Source of the DNA: Villigracilis sp024434165
GTDB lineage: Bacteria > Chloroflexota > Anaerolineae > Anaerolineales > Villigracilaceae
Direction of reading: 5' to 3'
Length of the DNA: 64,000 nt
NCBI GenBank assembly: GCA_030263665.1
Contig: SZPK01000029.1
Location: forward strand, 62,001-126,000
Shown here piece by piece: positions 7,673 through 15,683 of the stretch. The notes beneath the pieces are model-generated. The model saw nothing but the letters and a program-made list of their open reading frames with translations, made no database searches and was not told the DNA's origin. The translations under genes were made by a program, and so were the position numbers. The first letter of the stretch is position 1, and each line of letters begins with the position of its first letter.

Positions 7673-8760
7673 AATTCAAAGGCAGATTGGGTTTGCAGCA
7701 GCGTGTCCTGCCGGGGTATCGCGTTCCGTTCTTCGATTTGCTCGCAACGCATTGCGAAGGCGGGCTGAGCCTCTTTGCCGGATATGCCCGCCCCGAAGAA
7801 ATGATCGTGGACGGGCAGACGCAAATTGCAAAGCGCGTCGAAGCCGGCAACCTCCACCTCTTCAACGGGCGTTTTTATCTTTGCCATCAACGCGGCTTCG
7901 TGGACTGGCTTACCGATTGGAATCCCGACGCTTTGATCGTGGAAGCGAACCCGCGCTACCTTTCGACTTCGGCGGGAATCAAATGGATGCACGCCCGCGG
8001 GCGCAAAGTCATCGGCTGGGGCTTGGGTTCGCCGCCTCTTTCTGGACCCTGGTCCGGGTTCCGCCAAATGAGGCGAATCCAATTCCTGAGCCGGTTCGAC
8101 GCGCTGCTGGCATACAGCCAGCGCGGAGCGGAGGAATATGCGGCGCTTGGCTTTCCGCGCGAAAAGATTTTCGTGGCGCACAACTCAGTTTCTTCCACAC
8201 CAAACTTCCCAATGCCCAACCGCCCTTTGACTTTCGATCTTCGACCAACGATCTTATTTGTTGGACGATTGCAGGCGCGAAAGCGGGTGGATCTCCTCCT
8301 GCGTGCCTGCGCCGAGCTGGGGACAAATCCGCGATTGCTGATCGTCGGCGATGGACCCGAACGCGCCGCGCTGGAGTCACTGGCAGGGAACGTTTATCCC
8401 TCGGCGGAGTTTATCGGCGCAAAGCACGGCGCAGATTTAAAGCCGTACTTCCAGCAGGCGGATCTGTTCGTCCTCCCCGGCACCGGCGGGCTGGCTGTGC
8501 AGGAAGCCATGAGTTACGGCTTGCCCGTCATCGTCGCCAAAGGGGATGGCACGCAGGATGACCTGGTTCGGGAATCGAACGGCTGGCAGATCGAGCCGGA
8601 CGATTACGGCGCGCTGGTTTCCGCCATGAAGAACGCGCTGTCCGATATGGCGCGCCTGCGAAGGATGGGGAAAGAGTCGTTTCGGATCGTCTCGGAAGAG
8701 ATCAATATTCAAAAGATGGCGGAAGCCTTCGTGCGGGCGTTGAATTCGGTGGCGGGATAA
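7669..8760 (+). CDS. Glycosyltransferase family 4 protein
   Basis: 363 residues, GT-B fold. The second half carries ILFVGRLQARKRVDLLL, a VGDGPE nucleotide-binding phrase and ADLFVLPGTGGLAVQEAMSYGLPVI, in which the QEAMSYG segment takes the place of the EAMACG donor site of GT4 enzymes. It likely adds a sugar to a lipid-linked or exported glycan made with the upstream membrane protein, to which it is coupled by an ATGA overlap. Residues about 179-197 (NFPMPNRPLTFDLRP) are coded by repeat words (CTTTGACTTTCGATCTTCGACC) close to those in mutS2 and probably represent an in-frame insertion. It converges with the PH-like gene 15 nt away. Confidence 0.82.
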   Translation: MKFKGRLGLQQRVLPGYRVPFFDLLATHCEGGLSLFAGYARPEEMIVDGQTQIAKRVEAGNLHLFNGRFYLCHQRGFVDWLTDWNPDALIVEANPRYLSTSAGIKWMHARGRKVIGWGLGSPPLSGPWSGFRQMRRIQFLSRFDALLAYSQRGAEEYAALGFPREKIFVAHNSVSSTPNFPMPNRPLTFDLRPTILFVGRLQARKRVDLLLRACAELGTNPRLLIVGDGPERAALESLAGNVYPSAEFIGAKHGADLKPYFQQADLFVLPGTGGLAVQEAMSYGLPVIVAKGDGTQDDLVRESNGWQIEPDDYGALVSAMKNALSDMARLRRMGKESFRIVSEEINIQKMAEAFVRALNSVAG

Positions 8761-8775
8761 ACCCCGCCGTACAGA

Positions 8776-9198
8776 TCACCCAGCCCCCTGCTGAAATCGA
8801 ACCAACGTCTCGATAAACTGTTTCTGCCCCGAAGCATAATGCACCGCCAGCGTGTTCAGGCGGAAGACGAGCGTCCTGCCGTCCTTGAGTTCGATGGTGA
8901 ACATCTTCTGGTTGAGGAATCCGCCCGGCTTGATGGATTTGATGTCCGCGTATGGAATCTCGCCCAGTTCCTTGTTCATCATCTTCAGGGAGGCGAAGCC
9001 CATCTCGGTGGCGATGACGAACATCCGCCTGCGGGTGAGCGCGGCGAAGAAGTACCCGCCGCCCATCAGGCTCAAGCCGCCGCTGACAACGACCTGTTTC
9101 AGGGATTTGGTGTAGAGGAAGCCCGTTTGCTCGATCCGCTCGCCGGGCGCAAGATGCGGCGCGAGTTCCTTGTGGATGAATTCGTCGAATTTATGCAC
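8776..9198 (-). CDS. Bacterial PH-like domain protein
   Basis: 140 residues: a helical N-terminus, then LAPGERIEQTGFLYTK and a seven-strand pattern ending in MFTIELKDGRTLVFRL and a C-terminal helix, the layout of bacterial PH-like (YokE/bPH) domains. A hydrophobic stretch around residues 38-52 may touch the membrane. The function is unknown; such domains often mediate protein or lipid contacts. The start is a GTG that shares its G with the TAG stop of the upstream SHOCT-like gene, so translation is coupled and the two products may interact. Confidence 0.6.
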   Translation of the reverse strand: MHKFDEFIHKELAPHLAPGERIEQTGFLYTKSLKQVVVSGGLSLMGGGYFFAALTRRRMFVIATEMGFASLKMMNKELGEIPYADIKSIKPGGFLNQKMFTIELKDGRTLVFRLNTLAVHYASGQKQFIETLVRFQQGAG

Positions 9199-9689
9199 TA
9201 CAACTCCTCCATGATCTCGTCTTTCTTGCGCTCGTATTCCACCTGTGAGATCAGGTTTTTGTCGCGCATCTCCTTCAACTCGGTCATGCGCTCGAGCGGG
9301 CTTTTTCCTTTTGCCCCTTTCGGCGCTTTGCCAGTTTGTTTCAAGTCGTTCGCGAGGACCCCGAAATCCTTTGGGTAAGACAGCAAATTACGAAAAGCGA
9401 TGAGCAGCAAAACAAAGAAAACCAGCGAGACGATCAGCCCGGTCAGCGCGACGGATGGAAGCGTGATGTCCTTGTCGTCGCAGTAGATGTTGTGCGACCA
9501 GATGGTCTCGCCGGGGCGATACGAAGAGCGCGTGGTTTCGATGCGATATTCGCCCGCGCATAAAAGCGGCCTGGAAATATTGTTGACGGCGGGAAAAAGC
9601 GCGCTGACGAGGGCGGTAAAGATGGCGTATCCCAAAAATAGACTGACGCCGAAGATGATTGAAATGACGATCCAATTCGTTTTTTTCAC
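9198..9689 (-). CDS. Two-TM membrane protein with C-terminal SHOCT-like segment
   Basis: 163 residues starting at GTG, with GGAG 8 nt upstream. Two membrane helices (about residues 6-33 and 78-101) enclose an extracytoplasmic loop with two cysteines that could form a disulfide. After a basic linker the cytoplasmic tail reads LERMTELKEMRDKNLISQVE, a short C-terminal helical pair like SHOCT domains, which often occur with PH-like proteins. It is coupled to the PH-like gene. I do not know a function. Confidence 0.55.
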   Translation of the reverse strand: MKKTNWIVISIIFGVSLFLGYAIFTALVSALFPAVNNISRPLLCAGEYRIETTRSSYRPGETIWSHNIYCDDKDITLPSVALTGLIVSLVFFVLLLIAFRNLLSYPKDFGVLANDLKQTGKAPKGAKGKSPLERMTELKEMRDKNLISQVEYERKKDEIMEEL

Positions 9690-9764
9690 GATGCGCTCCA
9701 GTATTTTGGACTGACTTTATCGCAAAGATCTGCGCGCCAACATCACCCAATATGGCTATTCGCG

Positions 9765-10421
9765 TCATCCATAAGCTGGTGTATCGCCGACAATTTCCCA
9801 GCCGCGTTCCAAAGCGGTTTTCTTCAACCTCGCATCGGGATAGACCGCCACAGGATGGTCGGCATGTTCCAGCAGGGGAAGATCCAAAATTGTATCGCCA
9901 TAGGCAACATCCACACGATCCACGCCGAGGCGGCTCAGCACCTGCTCGATCTTTTTCTCGTTCGCCGCGAGTTCCCCCGCCATTCGCACGCGCCCGTTCA
10001 CAATTTCAACGGGCGTGCCGATGGTCTCTGCGCCGATGCGCCGCGCAAACGGTTCGATGAACGGCTCCACCACACTGCTGGCAATGTACACCTTTGCGCC
10101 GTCTTCCCGATGTTTGACGAGCCGCGCCACCACATCCTCGCGGCGTTTCTTCCACAAATCCCGTTCCACCACCCACTCCGAGGCGTGTTTTACATTTTCC
10201 GGGTTGGCGTTCCTGATGTACGCCAGGCTGTCAATCATCAGTTTCTGTCCCCATGCCTGCCAGTCAATGATTCCACGCTTTGCCAGCAAATACGACGGCA
10301 TAATGGACGCCATGTACCAGCCGGCGCGCAGCCTGCTCTGGTTGTGCCGAATCCAATCCACCAGCCCCAGGAAGGGCGAACCGGTGGTGAGTGTTCCCAT
10401 CATATCTGAAACGACGATCAT
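9765..10421 (-). CDS. HAD-superfamily hydrolase (HAD-IB, SerB-like) with altered motif I
   Basis: 218 residues. Motif I reads D6-M-M8-G-T10, so the nucleophilic Asp is present but the usual second Asp (general acid/base) is Met. Motif II (IASS), a Lys region and motif IV GDTILDLPLL follow. The family dephosphorylates small phosphate esters; loss of the second Asp fits members with slow phosphatase or other activity, so the reaction is unsure. The start was taken at MIVVSDMMGT; the longer frame upstream runs into the neighbour. It lies 37 nt downstream of the SDR gene and is probably co-transcribed with it. Confidence 0.7.
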   Translation of the reverse strand: MIVVSDMMGTLTTGSPFLGLVDWIRHNQSRLRAGWYMASIMPSYLLAKRGIIDWQAWGQKLMIDSLAYIRNANPENVKHASEWVVERDLWKKRREDVVARLVKHREDGAKVYIASSVVEPFIEPFARRIGAETIGTPVEIVNGRVRMAGELAANEKKIEQVLSRLGVDRVDVAYGDTILDLPLLEHADHPVAVYPDARLKKTALERGWEIVGDTPAYG

Positions 10422-10458
10422 CTGTTTCCTCGTTAAAAACGTATCCTGCACGGCGCGG

Positions 10459-11232
10459 TCACTGCGCCGTATTGCCGCCATCCACCAGCAGCAGATGCCC
10501 CGTCACGAAGGAAGAATCATCCGAAGCCAGAAACAAAACCGCTTTTGCGATCTCTTCGGGCGTGCCGAAGCGACCCATCGGCAGGTACTCGCTCGCTTCC
10601 TTGATCGCCTGTTCCAGCGCCACCTTCTCGTCGCCTTCGAAATATCCTTTCTCCGTCCAGCGGTCAACAAAGGTGTCGCCGGGGCAGACCGCATTGACGC
10701 GGATTCCGTCGCGCGCGTAATCCAGCGCCATCGCCTTGGTCATCATCCCCACCGCGCCCTTGCTCATCACATACGGAAAGGCATCCCTGCCCGCCACCAC
10801 CGACCAGTCCGAGCCGTTGTTGACAATCACACCCCTGCCCTGCTTCTTCATCTGCGGCAGCACCAGTTTGCTCATGCGCCACACCGCCGTGACGTTGATG
10901 TCAATCGTGCTTTGCCAGGTCTCTTCGCTCGTTGTTTCCGCCGTCCCTTTGGTGACGATGCCCGCGTTGTTGAATAGAATGTCAATTTGACCGAATTCCT
11001 TGAGTGCGGTTTCGACGACTCTCCGGCAGTCTTCCACCTTTGAGTGATCCGTCTCCACAAAAACGCATCGGACTCCCCTCTGCCTGCATTCCGCTTCGAC
11101 GGCTTTCCCCAGCTCGACGCGCCTGCCCGTGACGATGAGATTCGCTCCCTCGTCCGCGAAAAGAAGCGCGGTGGCTTTTCCAATGCCCGATGTCCCGCCG
11201 GTGATGATGGCAACTTTATTTTTAAGTCTCAT
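10459..11232 (-). CDS. Short-chain dehydrogenase/reductase
   Basis: 257 residues, classical SDR: cofactor loop TGGTSGIG (11-18), NNAG motif, catalytic Tyr and Lys in YVMSK, and a C-terminal LLVDGGNTAQ. An Arg-rich stretch after the second strand (VTGRR) suggests NADP(H). The enzyme oxidises or reduces an alcohol/ketone in the cytoplasm; the substrate is unknown. AGGAGG stands 7 nt before the ATG. It is divergent from mutS2, and the short region between them holds a 50-bp palindromic element. Confidence 0.88.
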   Translation of the reverse strand: MRLKNKVAIITGGTSGIGKATALLFADEGANLIVTGRRVELGKAVEAECRQRGVRCVFVETDHSKVEDCRRVVETALKEFGQIDILFNNAGIVTKGTAETTSEETWQSTIDINVTAVWRMSKLVLPQMKKQGRGVIVNNGSDWSVVAGRDAFPYVMSKGAVGMMTKAMALDYARDGIRVNAVCPGDTFVDRWTEKGYFEGDEKVALEQAIKEASEYLPMGRFGTPEEIAKAVLFLASDDSSFVTGHLLLVDGGNTAQ

Positions 11233-11246
11233 GGTGTACCTCCTTT

Positions 11247-11296
11247 GGAATCAAGCGGCTTGCCGCTGTACTTCGGGGAGCAGGCTCCCCAACTCC
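11247..11296. repeat. 50-bp double-hairpin repeat, copy 1 (diverged)
   Basis: The same layout as the two copies at 48.5 kb: outer arms GGAATCA and AACTCC around two small hairpins, AGCGGCTTGCCGCT and GGGGAGCAGGCTCCCC. The inner hairpins are intact although their sequence differs from the other copies, which suggests selection or insertion for structure. Confidence 0.7.
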
Positions 11297-11300
11297 AAAG

Positions 11301-11306
11301 TATAAT
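11301..11306 (+). promoter_or_regulatory. -10 box (TATAAT) for mutS2
   Basis: A consensus TATAAT ends 8 nt before the mutS2 ATG, implying a leaderless or near-leaderless transcript. No good -35 is visible, because the repeat element occupies that place. Confidence 0.6.
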
Positions 11307-11314
11307 CCCTCATC

Positions 11315-13732
11315 ATGGACAGCAAGACACTCAACGTACTCGAATACCCGAAAATCCTCGAACGGCTGGCAGGTTATTGCGACTTTTCCGCTTCGATGGA
11401 ACTGGCGCGTTCGCTCGATCCAACCGATTCCTACGACCTCGCCGTCTCCCGCCTTGCCGAAACGACCGAGGCGCGCAAACTGCTTTCGATCCAGGATGTG
11501 AGCATCGGCGCGGCGCACGACATCCGCCCGGCGGCAGACCTCGCCGCCCGCAGCGGTGTGCTCGACCCGCAGGCATTGCTGGACGTCAAGTCCACGCTCA
11601 TCTCCTGCCGCGAGTTGAAAAAGACCTTCGAGAAAAAGGAAAATGAATATCCGCGCCTTGCCCTGATCGCGCAGGGACTCCCCGAAACACACGGCATCGT
11701 GGACGCCATCACCCGCGTCCTCTCCGAACGCGGCGAAGTGTTGGATTCCGCTTCACCAAAACTTGCCGAAATCCGCCGCAATTTGCGCATCGCCCATGAC
11801 CGTTTGATGAGCCGCCTGCAAAAATACGTGACTGATTCCAAAACCGTTTCGATGCTCCAGGAAGCGATCATCACCCAGCGCGACGGGCGGTATGTAATTC
11901 CCCTGCGCGCCGAATTCAAGGGAAGGATCAAAGCCATCGTCCACGACCAGTCCGCCAGCGGTGCGACGCTGTTCGTCGAACCTTTGCCCATCGTGGAGGC
12001 GAACAACGAACTGCGCGAACTGCAGCTCGCCGAGCGCGACGAAGAACGCCGCATCCTTGCCGAGGTTTCCTCGCTGGTGGGCGCTCACGCGAGCGAGTTG
12101 AAATACGGCGTGGAAAACCTTGCCGCGCTGGACCTGGCGTTTGCGAAGGCGAAATATGCGGAGGCTTTAAAAGCGAGTGAGCCTTTATTGAAAGAACCGT
12201 CGAAAGTCAAAGGTCAAAAGCCAGGCGACCCTCGACCTTCGACCTTTGATTTGAAACTTCTTCAAGCCCGCCACCCCCTCCTCGACCCCGCCGCCGTCGT
12301 TCCCATTGACGTGGACCCCCGCGAAGGGACGCGCGCCATCGTCATCACGGGACCGAACACAGGCGGAAAAACGGTTTCGTTGAAGACCGTCGGCTTGCTG
12401 GTGTTGATGGCTCAATCCGGTTTGCACATCCCCGCGCAAAGCGGCTCGGAAATGCCGTTCTTCAAGTCGGTCTATGCCGACATCGGCGACGAGCAATCCA
12501 TCGAACAGTCGCTCTCCACGTTCAGCGGTCACGTCACCAACATCATCCGCATCCTCAAACAGATTGACCATCGCTCGCTTGTCATTCTGGACGAACTCGG
12601 CGCAGGCACCGACCCGCAGGAAGGCGCGGCAATCGCGCGCGCGATTTTGGGTCATTTGCTGGATGCAGGCTGTATGACGCTCGTCGCCACGCACTACCCC
12701 GAACTGAAAACCTTCGCCCACTCGACGGAAGGTGTGGTCAACGCCTCTTTGGAATTCGACATCAAAACGCTTCGCCCGACCTTCAAGCTGACCATCGGTC
12801 TCCCGGGCCGTTCCAACGCCCTGGCAATCGCCCAGCGGCTGGGGCTTCCGCCATCCATCATTGAAGCGGCAAAGGCGGAGATCAACCCGCTGGATCTGCG
12901 CGCCGATAAACTGCTGGACGACATCCGCAAGGAACGCAACCGCACCTCGCGCGAACGCGAAAAACTGGAAAAAGCCCGCGCCAAACTCGAAGCGCAGACC
13001 CGCGAACTCGAAAAGCGACTCGAAAAAATCGAGGATGAACGCCGTGAGACGCTTGCCAAAGCCCGCGCCGAAGGCGAGTTGGAAGTGGCGGTGTTGAAGA
13101 AGAATATCGAGTCGTTGAAGGCGCAGTTGAAGAAAGCCAGCCAGCCTTTGCAAGCCATCAAAGCCATCGAAGAAAAGATGATGGAAATGGAAGAGAAGGT
13201 GGAACAACCCGTTGAACGTCAAAGGTCGAAGGTCGAAAATCAATCGTCAATGGTCAATCGTCAATGGTCGCTCGGTGAGCGAGTCACTGTCGGCACGCTG
13301 AATGCCGAGGGTGTGGTGACAGCCCTGGGGGAGTCCGATGCGGAGGTGCAGATTGGGACGATCCGCGTGCGGGCGAGGTTGTCGGAATTGATTCGGAAGT
13401 CAACAGGTGAGGCGGTCGAGTCAAAGGTCAAAAGTCAAAAGTCAGGCGACGTTCGACCTTCGGCTTTGGACTCGAAAAAATTCCCCGGCATGGAAGTGGA
13501 CCTGCGCGGACTCATGTCCGACGATGCGCTCGACAAAATGGAACGATACCTGGAGCAGGCGTACCTCGCGGGGCTGCCCTGGGTGCGAATCATTCACGGC
13601 AAGGGAACGGGCAAACTGCGGCAGGCGGTGCGCGATGCGTTGAAGGGGCACGCATACGTGAAATCGTTCGAGGAGGGCGGTCACACCGAAGGTGGCGAAG
13701 GCGTGACGGTGGCGAAGTTAAACGCGGGATGA
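11315..13732 (+). CDS. mutS2: Endonuclease MutS2
   Basis: 805 residues. A MutS-type core and clamp are followed by the ATPase with Walker A GPNTGGKT (about 346-353) and Walker B LVILDELGAGTDP, then a long coiled coil and a C-terminal Smr nuclease domain (about 724-805, with DLRG and HGKGTGKLR). MutS2 binds branched DNA and suppresses recombination, and in Firmicutes also rescues collided ribosomes. Three stretches (about residues 295-314, 634-652 and 701-720) are coded by repetitive DNA; the first and third encode near-identical peptides (KVKGQKPGDPRPS and KVKSQKSGDVRPS) and look like in-frame insertions into linkers. No leader is seen upstream of the ATG. Confidence 0.93.
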   Translation: MDSKTLNVLEYPKILERLAGYCDFSASMELARSLDPTDSYDLAVSRLAETTEARKLLSIQDVSIGAAHDIRPAADLAARSGVLDPQALLDVKSTLISCRELKKTFEKKENEYPRLALIAQGLPETHGIVDAITRVLSERGEVLDSASPKLAEIRRNLRIAHDRLMSRLQKYVTDSKTVSMLQEAIITQRDGRYVIPLRAEFKGRIKAIVHDQSASGATLFVEPLPIVEANNELRELQLAERDEERRILAEVSSLVGAHASELKYGVENLAALDLAFAKAKYAEALKASEPLLKEPSKVKGQKPGDPRPSTFDLKLLQARHPLLDPAAVVPIDVDPREGTRAIVITGPNTGGKTVSLKTVGLLVLMAQSGLHIPAQSGSEMPFFKSVYADIGDEQSIEQSLSTFSGHVTNIIRILKQIDHRSLVILDELGAGTDPQEGAAIARAILGHLLDAGCMTLVATHYPELKTFAHSTEGVVNASLEFDIKTLRPTFKLTIGLPGRSNALAIAQRLGLPPSIIEAAKAEINPLDLRADKLLDDIRKERNRTSREREKLEKARAKLEAQTRELEKRLEKIEDERRETLAKARAEGELEVAVLKKNIESLKAQLKKASQPLQAIKAIEEKMMEMEEKVEQPVERQRSKVENQSSMVNRQWSLGERVTVGTLNAEGVVTALGESDAEVQIGTIRVRARLSELIRKSTGEAVESKVKSQKSGDVRPSALDSKKFPGMEVDLRGLMSDDALDKMERYLEQAYLAGLPWVRIIHGKGTGKLRQAVRDALKGHAYVKSFEEGGHTEGGEGVTVAKLNAG
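12199..12256 (+). repeat. In-frame repeat insert 1 in mutS2
   Basis: DNA of the word type AAAGTCAAAGGTCAAAAG followed by CAGGCGACCCTCGACCTTCG; its two halves form an imperfect hairpin. It shares a core of about 35 bp with insert 3 in the same gene, in the same reading frame. Confidence 0.75.
13216..13271 (+). repeat. In-frame repeat insert 2 in mutS2
   Basis: Permuted words GTCAAAGGTCGAAGGTCGAA and AATCGTCAATGGTCAATCGTC, translated as RQRSKVENQSSMVNRQW between the coiled coil and the linker to the Smr domain. The same words occur between genes at 28.7, 41.9, 45.4, 47.0 and 47.5 kb. Confidence 0.7.
13415..13474 (+). repeat. In-frame repeat insert 3 in mutS2
   Basis: Homologous to insert 1 (shared CAAAAG-CAGGCGAC-TCGACCTTCG core), with one extra AAAGTC word. 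It codes for SKVKSQKSGDVRPSALDSK just before the Smr domain. Confidence 0.75.
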
Positions 13733-13737
13733 TGTTG

Positions 13738-13743
13738 TATAAT
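13738..13743 (+). promoter_or_regulatory. -10 box (TATAAT) for the small gene after mutS2
   Basis: TATAAT lies 6 nt after the mutS2 stop. The predicted start of transcription near 13750 leaves a leader of about 20 nt containing AGGGAG before the ATG at 13770. Confidence 0.5.
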
Positions 13744-13769
13744 TTTTGAAACTCAACAGGGAGCCGATT

Positions 13770-14012
13770 ATGACGATTGACGACGCCATCCAAAAAATGA
13801 CCGGACTCGTCACAGCCGCATGCGCCGGCGCGGAGGTGAAAGCTGCAAAGATGTCGGATGAGGAGGCGCGGCTTTCGGTGTATGCCCCCGCGGGCGATAT
13901 GCAGAAGATCAAGGACGCGGTCTTTCAGCCCGCCATTGATATGCTGAACTCGGACGGTTTGGATGTGCAGGTCTTTGTGTACGACAAGGACGCGCCGCCT
14001 TTAAAAGGATGA
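13770..14012 (+). CDS. Small hypothetical protein
   Basis: 80 residues, acidic, predicted alpha/beta without membrane segments or cysteine clusters (only one Cys). It begins MTIDDAIQKM and contains LSVYAPAGDMQKIKDAV. I do not recognise a family. The start is the ATG after AGGGAG; a TTG eight codons earlier is not favoured. It follows mutS2 by 37 nt but has its own -10 box. Confidence 0.5.
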   Translation: MTIDDAIQKMTGLVTAACAGAEVKAAKMSDEEARLSVYAPAGDMQKIKDAVFQPAIDMLNSDGLDVQVFVYDKDAPPLKG

Positions 14013-14051
14013 ATAGATTTTATCCGAATTAACTTGTTTATCCACGAGGTT

Positions 14052-14105
14052 CACGAAGAAACACGAACTTCTTTCGCGTTTTCGTGAAAATGTGTGTTCT
14101 TCGTG
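14052..14105. repeat. Hairpin of CACGAAGAA words in an intergenic stretch
   Basis: CACGAAGAA and its complement TTCTTCGTG are separated by 36 nt made of further CGTG/CACG words. The 235-nt stretch between the small gene and the SGNH lipoprotein gene holds nothing else recognisable. It separates two convergent genes and may act as a weak terminator. Confidence 0.5.
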
Positions 14106-14247
14106 GGTGATTTTTTGTTTTGGATAAAGTCTAATGATAAAAGGGGAAGGAAGGCAGCCCGTGCGGTTGTCTTCTTTTTTTGCTCTTCGTCACGGAATCA
14201 GGGGGTTGTTCCCGAAGTACGCCAGCGAACTGGCTGACTTCAGAGTT

Positions 14248-15234
14248 TCATTCACCCGCTGCCGCGCGCCAGACGATGTCCAGCGCCTGCAAGCCCGTGA
14301 AGCGGTGAATCTCCTGCGCTTCGCCGGTCAGGTAAATATCGCCCTGCAGCGGGCGGTCGTCGCGGGTATACAGCCCGCGGTTGGGGAGGTCGGAGAGCGC
14401 CGCCCAGAAATTCCAAAGCGGCAGGTCATATTCCGCGGCGAGCAGCGCCATGTCGCGGTTGATGCGGTGATCGAGTTCGCGGTTGTCGGCTTTGGTGGCG
14501 AGAATCGGCACGACGCCGCTTTCCAGCAGCTGGCTGATGATGCGGCGCAGGTATTCCGTGTTGCGCGATTCGAAGTGCGAGCCGATTTGGATGATGACGA
14601 ACGCAGGCCGGTGGACCCGCAGTTCACAATCTACGGGCGTTTCGCCAAAGGCGCAGCCGTACTCTCCGCGATGCCATTGGTCCCACAACAATGCGCCGGG
14701 TGTGGTGCCGTCCTGCGCGGTGGCGCTTTCGCGGTTGAATGAACCGGTGAAATGTTCCACCGTCTCGCGCAGGTTGGGCGGCAGGTCTGCCACACGTCCT
14801 TCGTCCGTTTCATAAACGCCGAAGAACTCGCCGGGGCGCGCCTGGCAATCGCCAAAGATCGAAAACGCATTTGGGTTGTTGCCCAGTTCCAAGCCCCTTT
14901 CGTAAATCGCGCGGACATTCTCCCCCGGCTTGGGAAGCACGGGCAAACTCATCCACTCATTCGATTCGGATGTCGCTGTGACCGGACTGGACGAAGGCTC
15001 GACCGTCAACGCAGGCTCAACAGCCGGCGTGGGCGTTCTTCGTCCGGCTGCCGTCGCTTCGGGCGTGACTGTGAGTTGGCTCTGCGCCGGAATGTCGTAC
15101 CTCGGTGACGGCACGATACGGGCGGGAGTCCCGGTTGGCGGGACGGAAGCCGCCTGCGGGGTGCGTTCCGGCGGGGGCAGGCAAGCCGCAAAGAGAGTGC
15201 AAACCGACAAAATCAGAATCGCACGTTGTTTCAT
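14248..15234 (-). CDS. SGNH/GDSL-hydrolase-like lipoprotein
   Basis: 328 residues. A signal peptide ends in a lipobox (LFAAC, Cys18), followed by about 85 residues of Pro/Thr/Ser-rich linker, then a globular domain. IFGDCQARPGEFFGVY resembles block I of SGNH hydrolases with Cys in place of the nucleophilic Ser; FVIIQIGSH resembles block III. A DxxH pair near the end is not obvious (ELDHRIN is a candidate). It is therefore an anchored extracytoplasmic protein of the SGNH type, perhaps acting on surface glycan esters, or a non-catalytic relative. The start ATG lacks a strong ribosome site. Confidence 0.6.
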   Translation of the reverse strand: MKQRAILILSVCTLFAACLPPPERTPQAASVPPTGTPARIVPSPRYDIPAQSQLTVTPEATAAGRRTPTPAVEPALTVEPSSSPVTATSESNEWMSLPVLPKPGENVRAIYERGLELGNNPNAFSIFGDCQARPGEFFGVYETDEGRVADLPPNLRETVEHFTGSFNRESATAQDGTTPGALLWDQWHRGEYGCAFGETPVDCELRVHRPAFVIIQIGSHFESRNTEYLRRIISQLLESGVVPILATKADNRELDHRINRDMALLAAEYDLPLWNFWAALSDLPNRGLYTRDDRPLQGDIYLTGEAQEIHRFTGLQALDIVWRAAAGE

Positions 15235-15321
15235 TGCGGGAATTTAACCACAGGTCAACACAGACGAACGGGATGATTCACCGGGTTTTTATCTTTAAGT
15301 AGCCGGTCGAAATAGATATTA

Positions 15322-15418
15322 ACCCGAGTTGCTGCCTTGGTTTCAAGAGGTTTCCCTCACCCCAAACAAGGTTATATCTTCTGGGATGACTTCCCCCTCT
15401 CCCGATGGGAGAGGGCAG
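15322..15418. repeat. 97-bp dispersed repeat, copy 1
   Basis: 95 of 97 bases are identical to the copy at 40751-40847. It runs from ACCCGAGTTGCTGCC to GATGGGAGAGGGCAG and ends in a CCCTCTCCCGATGGGAGAGGG hairpin. No open frame is shared by both copies in a way that suggests a protein. Confidence 0.85.
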
Positions 15419-15437
15419 ATCGGCAATAAGGAAAAAC

Positions 15438-15489
15438 GTCCCGAAGGCTGGCGTTTCCCCTTTGATGCTCGTGAAAAAGCCTTTGGGAC
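15438..15489. repeat. 12-bp stem hairpin
   Basis: GTCCCGAAGGCT pairs with AGCCTTTGGGAC across 28 nt, with one G-T pair. It lies just after the 97-bp repeat; no function is evident. Confidence 0.5.
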
Positions 15490-15564
15490 GGTTAATTCCG
15501 ATAAAGTCCATTAGACCTTTTGTATAAGTGCTCCCGCCGCCGAGGACTGCGGCGGGGACGCCGC

Positions 15565-15598
15565 CTTGAGCAAGGTAAAAACTTGAGCAAGGTAAAAA
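15565..15598 (+). repeat. Perfect 17-bp tandem duplication
   Basis: CTTGAGCAAGGTAAAAA occurs twice head to tail with no spacer, next to the GC palindrome GGCGGGGACGCCGCC, a word that is also found beside the second copy of the 97-bp repeat at 40.7 kb. Confidence 0.7.
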
Positions 15599-15683
15599 AG
15601 TGACTTTTGCAAAAAGTCTATTATAAAAATACGCTCCCGGCGGCGGCAAATCCGTGAACTATGTGCGAGCGTTTGCGCTTGTC

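Larger units (their letters stand above)
15235..15683. other. Repeat-rich intergenic region without a convincing gene
   Basis: 449 nt between the SGNH lipoprotein start and the amylosucrase stop. It holds an ACCACAGGTCAACACAGACG word repeat, copy 1 of the 97-bp dispersed repeat, a 12-bp hairpin, a 17-bp tandem duplication and a GACTTTTGCAAAAAGTC palindrome beside a minus-strand TATAAT (15620-15625). Open frames here are composed of repeats and are not believed to be genes. Confidence 0.6.

Noticed and set aside
12199..13474. CRISPR-like or tandem-repeat array in mutS2
   Set aside because: The three tracts are not evenly spaced, differ in length and lie within a single conserved gene; there are no cas genes in the window.
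15278..15649. 123-codon minus-strand frame between the SGNH lipoprotein and amylosucrase genes
   Set aside because: It is composed of the 97-bp repeat, a hairpin and the tandem duplication; the protein has no domain, and the second copy of the repeat does not keep the frame in a similar protein.
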